A stretch of 48,592 nt of DNA from assembly GCA_937888725.1 (NCBI GenBank), contig CALARE010000040.1:1-48592 (forward strand), given 5' to 3'. Shown here one piece after another: positions 42,544 to 48,592 of the stretch (position 1 is its first letter; every line of letters starts with the position of its first letter). Made by a program: the position numbers and the translations under genes. Source of the DNA: an uncultured Alphaproteobacteria bacterium. GTDB taxonomy: Bacteria; Pseudomonadota; Alphaproteobacteria; CAAHEQ01; UBA3637. Below the pieces are notes generated by a model, which worked only from the letters and a program-made list of their open reading frames with translations, ran no database searches and was not told the origin of the DNA.

Positions 42544-43746
42544 ATGAAAAAAGAACTTGTACTCCTTGCTGATGTTGGCGGAACCAATGTTCGCTTTGGA
42601 ACATACAAAGAGGGCGATGAAACTGCCCATTTTGATAAAAAATATCTCGTTTCTGAATTTAAGTCTTTTGAGGAAGCTGTTAAAACATATTTAGATGAAA
42701 CGGGAAAAACGCCAACTCTTTGCGTTGTTGGTGCTGCGGGCAATATTGATGAAGAAAATGGTGAAGTTTTAGCTTCAAATACACCATGGCGTGTCAGCAT
42801 TCCTAAATTAAAGGCAAAATTTCCACAATTTAAAAAAGCAAGTTTGGATAATGATTTTGCATTGCAAGGCTGGGCTATTGCTGGGTTAGAAAAACATCAA
42901 TATCGTCCCTTGTTTAACAACCACCAAACAACTGATTTAACCTCATCAAAAGTTGTTGTTCTTGGTCTTGGTACAGGATGTGGCACTTGCTTGTTAATGA
43001 AAAATGGCGAAGTCGGCCAAACAATATACACATCAGAATCAGGGCATAGCTCCCTTCCCCATGTTGACTTTGGTAACAGCGATAATGATTTGAGAGACAA
43101 GGTGTTAAAAGCCCTTAAAGAAAGATATGAGAAAAACGGCAAAGGCGTTGTTGTGGAGCATATTATTTCAGGCACAGGGATTCGCAATGTCTATCATGCT
43201 TTAAAGGATGAAGAAATCCCTCTTGATGCGAACAATTTAATCAGTGCTTTTAAAATTGAAAAATTGGCCGAGTCGGGTGATGAAATTGCCCTTAAAACAA
43301 TGGATATTGTCTTTGCCTATTTAGGGGCACACACAGGTTCAATTGCCTCAACCGTCAAAGCTGATAATATTTTTTATTGTGGCGGATTATTTGCCAGCTC
43401 TTGGGTTCAAGGCAGATTAGAACAATCAACCTCTTTTAAAAAACAATTAGAACGACGTGCTGGTATGACTGATGCGATGAAAAATTTGCGTTTTAGTGTG
43501 TCACTTTATCGTGAAATGGCTGAAAAAGGGGCTATTGTTCGAGCAAATAGATTAATTGATGAAGTATCAACTGAGGAGGAAAAGAAAAAATCAAACCGCA
43601 ACCTCTTACAAGCCATGACAACTGTTTATGCATTACTTGAAGAACAATGCCCACAAGCTGTCCCCCAAATGGATAAGGTTTTCGCTGCGGTTAAACGCTA
43701 TAAATTGGCTAATCAAAAAAGTGAACATCGCCAAAATATGGGCTAA
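42544..43746 (+). CDS. glk: Glucokinase with C-terminal extension
   Basis: It phosphorylates glucose with ATP. The phosphate-binding loop ADVGGTNVRFG is at residues 9-19, the catalytic Asp is D104 in DNDFA, the second phosphate loop LGTGCGT is near 142-148, and ISGTGI is near 208-213. It is of the proteobacterial Glk type. At 400 residues it is longer than the usual ~320. The extra ~60 residues at the end are helical and Lys/Gln-rich, of unknown role. It is monocistronic, with its own promoter and terminator. Confidence 0.92.
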   Translation: MKKELVLLADVGGTNVRFGTYKEGDETAHFDKKYLVSEFKSFEEAVKTYLDETGKTPTLCVVGAAGNIDEENGEVLASNTPWRVSIPKLKAKFPQFKKASLDNDFALQGWAIAGLEKHQYRPLFNNHQTTDLTSSKVVVLGLGTGCGTCLLMKNGEVGQTIYTSESGHSSLPHVDFGNSDNDLRDKVLKALKERYEKNGKGVVVEHIISGTGIRNVYHALKDEEIPLDANNLISAFKIEKLAESGDEIALKTMDIVFAYLGAHTGSIASTVKADNIFYCGGLFASSWVQGRLEQSTSFKKQLERRAGMTDAMKNLRFSVSLYREMAEKGAIVRANRLIDEVSTEEEKKKSNRNLLQAMTTVYALLEEQCPQAVPQMDKVFAAVKRYKLANQKSEHRQNMG

Positions 43747-43752
43747 AATTTT

Positions 43753-43783
43753 AAAAGAGGATTTTTTAAATCCTCTTTTTTTT
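43753..43783. terminator. Bidirectional terminator overlapping the mnmA stop
   Basis: AAAAGAGGATTT pairs with AAATCCTCTTTT, then T's. The T-run runs into the mnmA stop codon (43782-43784), so one hairpin serves both convergent genes. Confidence 0.85.
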
Positions 43784-44849
43784 ATTTAATAATACCACCC
43801 AAAAGAACTTCTCCAATTTCATTATAACAAACAACAGATTGCCCCTTTGTTAGTGCACTCTGCGGTTCATCAAAATGAATCTGAAATATTTCATCATTCA
43901 TCTTAACAACATTCACAGATACACATTTACCTGCAGAACGATATTTTGCCATTGCTTTGAAAGGTGTTTCAAAATCTAATTCAACACCCCCAAAAACAAC
44001 ATCTGAAATCAAACAACTGTTTTTGAAAGTCGCTTCTTTTTCAGCGACAATCACCTCATTATTTTTGGCATCTAACTCAATCACATAAAGAGGCACTGGA
44101 TAGGCAATTCCAAGCCCTTTCCTTTGACCAATGGTGTAGTTAAAAAATCCCTGATGTTCACCTAATACACGACCACTTAAATGGCGGATAATCCCTTTTT
44201 GAGGTTGTTGCTCCAATAAATCTGAATAGTCACCACTATAAAAATCTTGACTATCCTTTTTTTCAGCCACCGCAAGCCCTTTTTCAAGAGCAAGAGCTCT
44301 CACCTCCTCCTTTGTATAATCTCCAAGTGGGAACATCACTTTAGCAAGCTGTTCTTGTGTCAATCGATAAAGAAAATAACTTTGATCTTTTTTTTCATCC
44401 TTGCCCTTTGCCAAGATATAACGTCCAGCTTTTTCATAAACTCTTGCATAGTGTCCTGTGGCAAAATAATCAAACTGAACCCCTTCTTTTTGAGCCTTAT
44501 CTAGCAACAAGCCAAACTTCATTTCAGCATTACATTTGATACAAGGATTGGGCGTTATCCCTTCCAAATAAGCCTCTTTAAAATACTTTAAAACGATTTG
44601 CTTATATTCATCAGAACAATCTAAAATAACCGTTTCAATCCCCTCTTTTTTTGCCCAAGCTTGTGCTTTTTTATAATCTTCTTTTTCCTTTGGGCCATAG
44701 CAAGAATTAACAGATTCTTTCATATTAGGAATATCAGGATTATAAAATGACATACTCAATCCCACAACATCAAATCCCTGCTCTTTCAAAAGCAATGTAG
44801 CTAAAGTTGAATCCACACCGCCACTTAATCCGATTGCAACTTTTACCAT
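43782..44849 (-). CDS. mnmA: MnmA-type tRNA 2-thiouridylase lacking the second catalytic Cys
   Basis: The family makes 2-thiouridine at tRNA position 34. The PP-loop SGGVDS is at residues 9-14, ATGHYAR near 130, KDQSYFLYRL near 154 and TIGQRKGLGI further on. Two features differ from E. coli MnmA. The first Cys site reads NPC103-IK-C106-N, a CxxC. The second site, normally ICFIGE, is DSQDFYSGD at 199-207 with no Cys. This resembles variant MnmA proteins that may use an iron-sulfur cluster. At 355 residues it is normal in length. It is 12 bases downstream of the antiporter gene. Confidence 0.85.
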   Translation of the reverse strand: MVKVAIGLSGGVDSTLATLLLKEQGFDVVGLSMSFYNPDIPNMKESVNSCYGPKEKEDYKKAQAWAKKEGIETVILDCSDEYKQIVLKYFKEAYLEGITPNPCIKCNAEMKFGLLLDKAQKEGVQFDYFATGHYARVYEKAGRYILAKGKDEKKDQSYFLYRLTQEQLAKVMFPLGDYTKEEVRALALEKGLAVAEKKDSQDFYSGDYSDLLEQQPQKGIIRHLSGRVLGEHQGFFNYTIGQRKGLGIAYPVPLYVIELDAKNNEVIVAEKEATFKNSCLISDVVFGGVELDFETPFKAMAKYRSAGKCVSVNVVKMNDEIFQIHFDEPQSALTKGQSVVCYNEIGEVLLGGIIK

Positions 44850-44861
44850 AACAACCCCTTA

Positions 44862-45782
44862 TTAAAACAAATACCAAAGATAACCCGCATAGGCACACAA
44901 AAAAAGTGCCCCTATCGTTCTTGAAAATTCTTTTTTCCAAAATGCAAGTCCCGTTAAGATACCTGCAACCAACAACATAATTACAGAATCCATTTTCATG
45001 CTAGCATCTACTCTTATAGGCAAAATAAGAGCAACCGTCCCTAAAATAAACAATGCATTGTAAATATTGCTCCCAACCACATTGCCAAAAGCAACACCAT
45101 TTTCTTTTTTGATTGAGGCAATCACAGAGGCCGTGAGTTCTGGCAATGACGTTCCAACCGCAACAATTGTTAAACCAATTACAGCTTCAGAAACACCCCA
45201 TAAACGAGCCAATTCAATCGCATTATCAATCAAAAACTTAGCCCCCAACATTGTTAGAGCAATCCCCAAAATTGATTTTAATAATGCTTTGGGCAATGAT
45301 AAAATGGGCATCTTTTCATCTTGTATCTCTGGCTGATGATTTTTCTTATCCGTTTGATAACAATAATATACATATCCTATTAATGTAAGAACAAAAACAA
45401 ATCCCATCAAACGATTAATTATCCCTAAATAGGTCGCTCCAACTACAAAAAAAGAGGCAAGCATTAAAACAAAACCATCTCTTTTAAAATCTTTAATATC
45501 AACTTGAACAGGATGAACCAAGGCTGCCAAACCAAGCACTAATAAAATATTAGCAATATTAGAACCAACCACATTGCCAACAGCAATCCCATTTGACCCT
45601 TTATAAACAGAAATAAGAGATGCTAATAATTCAGGGGTTGATGTTCCAAATCCAACCAAAACAAGCCCAATTACCAAAGAAGATAACCCCATTTTTTTTG
45701 CCACATGAACAGAGCCATCAACCAACATATTACCACCATAAACCAATAAAAATAAGCCTATTGAAAGCATCAAATAAATCAT
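44862..45782 (-). CDS. Calcium/sodium antiporter, CaCA family (YrbG-like)
   Basis: The ATG at 45782 is preferred over GTG at 45794, because the GAGG inside that codon region is the ribosome site. The 306-residue protein has the two inverted alpha repeats of the exchanger: GFGTSTPELLAS with GNVVGSNIANILLVLG, then GTSLPELTASV with GNVVGSNIYNALFILG. About ten membrane helices are expected. It exchanges Ca2+ (or another cation) for Na+. It is 12 bases upstream of mnmA. A 23-bp tandem repeat lies in its leader. Confidence 0.93.
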   Translation of the reverse strand: MIYLMLSIGLFLLVYGGNMLVDGSVHVAKKMGLSSLVIGLVLVGFGTSTPELLASLISVYKGSNGIAVGNVVGSNIANILLVLGLAALVHPVQVDIKDFKRDGFVLMLASFFVVGATYLGIINRLMGFVFVLTLIGYVYYCYQTDKKNHQPEIQDEKMPILSLPKALLKSILGIALTMLGAKFLIDNAIELARLWGVSEAVIGLTIVAVGTSLPELTASVIASIKKENGVAFGNVVGSNIYNALFILGTVALILPIRVDASMKMDSVIMLLVAGILTGLAFWKKEFSRTIGALFLCAYAGYLWYLF

Positions 45783-45807
45783 TTTTTTCCTCACAATTTT
45801 TAATTTA

Positions 45808-45880
45808 TTTTTTTAATCGAGTGCGTTTAATTTTTTTAATCGAGTGCGTTTAATTTTTTTAATCGAGTGCGTTTAATTTA
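45808..45880 (-). repeat. Three tandem 23-bp repeats upstream of the antiporter
   Basis: AATCGAGTGCGTTTAAT plus a T-run starts at 45815, 45838 and 45861. The array lies 26-98 bases before the minus-strand start, where promoter elements would lie. There are no spacers, so it is not CRISPR. The core CGTTTAAT also occurs at 8994 and 38086. Confidence 0.85.
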
Positions 45881-46067
45881 ACAAATTCTATCTTTTTTTG
45901 CAATTCGAAAAAAGTTTTTTTATCACTTCTTTCAACTGTTACATTATTGTTACATATTGAATACACATTTATGACAAATTGTTTCAAAATGACATAAATA
46001 GTTTTTTTTTCATAAAATTTTATGTAGAGAGAAAATGTCTTATAAAATAATTTAAGGAGTTTTTATT

Positions 46068-47327
46068 ATGAAAAAAATTTTATTACCAGCTATTGCTTTA
46101 GGTGCCTTTATCGCTTCAACAGGTGCTGAAGCTGCTGGTTACCATTTATCAGAATATACAACCACAGGTTTGGGTCGTTCATTCGCTGGTGTTGGCGTCA
46201 TGGGGGATGACTATTCTGCAATCGGTTTTAACCCAGCTGGTATGCAATATAATAAACAAAGCGGTGGACAAGTTGGCGTAACGATGGTCAGCCTTCACAC
46301 AGATTACAAAGGGACTTCAGAATCTCATCCTCCAATGAGTCAACCTGTAGAAAAAACAGGTTATGGTCATACAAGACCAACTCGCGTTTTACCAAACGTG
46401 TTTGCTCAACACAAATTGAATGACAAAATGACACTTGGTATTGGTGCTTATGTTCCCTTTGGTTTGGCAACAGACTATAAGAATGGTTGGTTTGGTGAAA
46501 ATCATGCAGAACTTTCTCAAGTTTCTTCACAAACAGTCAGCCCTTCTCTTTCATACCAAGTCACAGACACCATTGCTTTAGGGGCTGCTGTTAACATTCA
46601 ATACATTGAAGCAAAACTCACTGGCGAAGTTGAAAAAAATGGAATAACAATTCCAGGTGCTACAAACAATCTCCGTGGGGATGATGTAAGTGTTGGCTAC
46701 ACGATTGGTGCCACATTCACACCAAGAAAAGACATTCGTTTGGGTGTATCATACCGTTCCAAAGTCAAACACAAATTGGAAGGAGATGTTAAAGTCACAG
46801 GAACTCCTGGGGGTGTCAGAGATGGCAACAAAGACATTTACACAAAAATCACAACACCTGAAGTTTTAACATTTTCTGGTGCTTGGGATATGAACAAATG
46901 TTTCACATTAACAGGTACTGCTAGATGGACACGCTGGAGCCAATTTGACCGTTTAGACATCTATGAAAAAGAAACAGGTGACTTGCTCACTGGCACATAT
47001 GAAAACTGGAAAAACACTTGGTATTACGCCATCGGGTTAGATTACAGACGCAACCAAAATTGGACATTCAGAACTGGTATTGGTTATGACGAAACAGTGA
47101 TTAAATCACCCGAATATCGTACAGCACGTATTCCAGATGGTCGCCGTGTATTAACTTCACTTGGTTTGTCATACAAGAAAAACAACTGGCAAATTGACGC
47201 AGGTTATATGCACATTTTCATCCACGGCTCACATGCCTATGGTACCGCAGATGGTGCGTCAAAAATGGATATGAAATACACATCAAGTGCTGATTTGGTC
47301 AGCTTTGGCGTGCAATACAAGTTCTAA
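46068..47327 (+). CDS. FadL/OmpP1-family outer-membrane transporter
   Basis: At 419 residues it has a signal peptide (cleaved near AEAA), then GYHLSEYTTTGLGRSFAG, the FadL N-terminal hatch region. GDDYSAIGFNPAGM follows, typical of the family. A ~14-strand barrel follows and ends VQYKF with the terminal Phe. The family imports hydrophobic compounds such as fatty acids or aromatics. AAGGAG precedes the ATG. It is monocistronic. I see no certain promoter in 45783-46067. Confidence 0.93.
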   Translation: MKKILLPAIALGAFIASTGAEAAGYHLSEYTTTGLGRSFAGVGVMGDDYSAIGFNPAGMQYNKQSGGQVGVTMVSLHTDYKGTSESHPPMSQPVEKTGYGHTRPTRVLPNVFAQHKLNDKMTLGIGAYVPFGLATDYKNGWFGENHAELSQVSSQTVSPSLSYQVTDTIALGAAVNIQYIEAKLTGEVEKNGITIPGATNNLRGDDVSVGYTIGATFTPRKDIRLGVSYRSKVKHKLEGDVKVTGTPGGVRDGNKDIYTKITTPEVLTFSGAWDMNKCFTLTGTARWTRWSQFDRLDIYEKETGDLLTGTYENWKNTWYYAIGLDYRRNQNWTFRTGIGYDETVIKSPEYRTARIPDGRRVLTSLGLSYKKNNWQIDAGYMHIFIHGSHAYGTADGASKMDMKYTSSADLVSFGVQYKF

Positions 47328-47340
47328 AAACAACATTCAA

Positions 47341-47382
47341 AAAAAAGAGAAGGGACGATGCAAAAATCGTCCTTTTTCTTTT
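47341..47382 (+). terminator. Terminator after the FadL-like gene
   Basis: GGACGAT and ATCGTCC pair around a 6-base loop, flanked by A's and followed by T5-C-T4. Confidence 0.8.
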
Positions 47383-47390
47383 AAAAATAA

Positions 47391-47420
47391 TTGACATTTT
47401 ATAAAATAAATGGATATAAG
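47391..47420 (+). promoter_or_regulatory. Promoter of the DsbA-like fusion gene
   Basis: TTGACA (47391-47396) and TATAAG (47415-47420) are 18 bases apart. AAAGGAG lies ahead of the ATG at 47452. Confidence 0.65.
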
Positions 47421-47451
47421 ATAAATAGGTTCACAAAAAAAGGAGAAAAAA

Positions 47452-48438
47452 ATGGGTAGAAAACAAAAAACACTTCCGGTTATTGAAGCAATTGAAACAA
47501 AACAATGTGATTGTGCTCCCGAATGTACATGCGGTGACAAGTGCGAATGTACAAAAGAGAGCAAATGCTGTTCATCATGCACCTGTGGTGATTCATGCAA
47601 ATGTGGTTCATCTTGTGGTACTTCACATAAATCTTGTTGCAAAACTTTTGCCAAATGTTTTACAACATTGCTTGGTGCATTAATGATTTCAGCCTCAATT
47701 TTTATTGTTGGATTAGAAACTGCAAAACCACGTCCTGCTACACATACAATGCCAAATATTGATATGCAAATTACAAAATATTTGCGTAACAATGGTGCGT
47801 TAGTTGCTCAAATTTTAGAAGAACAACGTGCTAAAATTGAAGAAGCTCGTAAAGCAGAAGAAGCAAAAGCTCGTAAAGCTGCTGAAGAAGAACGTGCTAG
47901 AAAAGTTGCTGAATATAAAGATAAAATTATCGCCGATAAAACAAACTACTCACTTGGCAATCCAAATGGCAAGTATGTGATTATTGAATTTTTTGACCAT
48001 CGCTGTGGTTGGTGTAAAAAAACAAATGCAGCTATTTGGGCAGAAATTGACGCTAAAAAAGCACCAAACATTCGTTGGATTCCAATTGATTCTCCAATCT
48101 TTGGTGAAGGTAGTGCCATTATCTCCCGTTATGTCTTAGCTGCTGGCAAACAAGGTAAATACGTTGAAATGCACCATGCTGTTGCAAAAGCTGAGGGGAA
48201 CTTAGATAAAGAGGCTCTCATTGCATTAGCAAAACCACTCGGTTTAAATATTGACAAATTAAATGCAGACGCTGAATCTGAAGAAATTAAAAACAAAATT
48301 GCTGAAAACATCAAACTATCACAGGAAATTGGTGTTTCTGGCGTACCATTTATGATTGTTAATGGTAAACCACATGGCGGTGCTTTGCTTAATCAAAACT
48401 TAGCCAACGCGATTAAAGAATCAAATGAAATGAAGTAA
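47452..48438 (+). CDS. Metallothionein-like tail fused to membrane-anchored DsbA-type thiol oxidoreductase
   Basis: Three parts are visible in 328 residues. Residues 19-63 hold 15 cysteines in CxC, CxxC and CC patterns (CDC, CTCG, CKCG), like a metallothionein or zinc-knuckle array. A single membrane helix follows at about 70-88. Then a charged coiled coil (about 105-160) leads to a DsbA-like thioredoxin domain with C185-G-W-C188 and the cis-proline loop SGVPFMIVNG. The thioredoxin should be periplasmic, so the Cys-rich tail is cytoplasmic. DsbA/DsbG-like domains oxidise or shuffle disulfides; a metal-buffering tail on one is not something I know. It has its own promoter and terminator. Confidence 0.85.
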   Translation: MGRKQKTLPVIEAIETKQCDCAPECTCGDKCECTKESKCCSSCTCGDSCKCGSSCGTSHKSCCKTFAKCFTTLLGALMISASIFIVGLETAKPRPATHTMPNIDMQITKYLRNNGALVAQILEEQRAKIEEARKAEEAKARKAAEEERARKVAEYKDKIIADKTNYSLGNPNGKYVIIEFFDHRCGWCKKTNAAIWAEIDAKKAPNIRWIPIDSPIFGEGSAIISRYVLAAGKQGKYVEMHHAVAKAEGNLDKEALIALAKPLGLNIDKLNADAESEEIKNKIAENIKLSQEIGVSGVPFMIVNGKPHGGALLNQNLANAIKESNEMK

Positions 48439-48453
48439 TTTGATTGTATTAAT

Positions 48454-48487
48454 AAAAAAATCGGTGGTTTTTACCACCGATTTTTTT
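48454..48487. terminator. Strong bidirectional terminator
   Basis: AAAAAAATCGGTGG pairs with CCACCGATTTTTTT around TTTTTA, a 14-bp perfect stem. It follows the DsbA-like gene and also lies at the end of the minus-strand gene entering from the right edge. Confidence 0.9.
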
Positions 48488-48592
48488 AACCACGAATAGT
48501 TGACAGTTGACAAAAAGCATCTCGCTCTTGCTGTGTTAATTTGTGATTTGTCTGACCTCTAAATAGCATTGTCATTTTTATCCCCATCCCTC
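48486..48592 (-). CDS. 3' end of a minus-strand gene running off the right edge (or a 29-codon ORF)
   Basis: The minus-strand frame is open from the window edge to a TAA at 48486-48488. The last residues read MLFRGQTNHKLTQQERDAF, then CQLSTIRG. No stop lies upstream within the window, so this is most simply the C-terminus of a larger gene. An ATG at 48575 with GGGGAT ahead of it could instead start a 29-residue peptide. The family is not recognised. The stop touches the shared terminator. Confidence 0.45.
   Translation of the reverse strand, partial: GMGIKMTMLFRGQTNHKLTQQERDAFCQLSTIRG

Noticed and set aside
45808..45880. CRISPR array
   Set aside because: Only three directly adjacent 23-bp copies without spacers.

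Overview
The window looks like chromosomal DNA of an AT-rich, probably host-associated alphaproteobacterium with a Gram-negative envelope. Three things support this. The long ribosomal block has the alphaproteobacterial order secY-adk-rpsM-rpsK-rpoA-rplQ. There are outer-membrane and lipid A genes (a FadL-type porin and PagP). Three ankyrin-repeat genes sit together, as is common in host-associated lineages. I cannot name genus or order. No tRNA, rRNA, insertion sequence, prophage or CRISPR array was seen.

Layout. 1-6150: a membrane-anchored MORN-repeat protein, then a two-gene operon of paralogous ~620-residue proteins, each carrying two HEPN-type R-x4-H motifs. 6183-10655: a Lys-rich coiled-coil protein, a sialyltransferase-like protein with a signal peptide, and a sodium-coupled NSS symporter. 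10673-15812: three ankyrin genes on the minus strand, one very large and flanked by two small paralogues. 15958-17180: a lipoprotein, a compact structured-RNA candidate with crossing helices, and a very C-rich, G-poor stretch. 17202-34018: the str/S10/spc/alpha ribosomal cluster on the minus strand, rpsL to rplQ, with fusA, secY, adk and rpoA. It lacks tuf and rpmD at their usual places and has a perfect-consensus promoter between adk and rpsM. 34325-37934: an XRE regulator and two paralogous membrane proteins. 38110-40276: a CPVC membrane protein, a small helical protein and a CorA/ZntB-type transporter. 40287-48438: a secreted HExxH protein, xthA, pagP, glucokinase, an MnmA variant, a Ca/Na antiporter, a FadL-like porin, and a cysteine-rich/TM/DsbA fusion. 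A partial gene runs off the right edge.

How it fits together. The core is the translation and secretion machinery. Around it lie envelope and stress functions (PagP, FadL, the DsbA-like protein, cation transport) and accessory genes. The most interesting accessory item is the tandem double-HEPN pair, a plausible RNase-based defence or stress module not obviously tied to CRISPR. Second is the fusion of a metallothionein-like cytoplasmic tail to a periplasmic thiol oxidoreductase. Third is the pseudoknot-forming RNA segment before rplQ. Several promoters carry a TGn extended -10, and many genes end in strong A-stem-T terminators shared with convergent neighbours.
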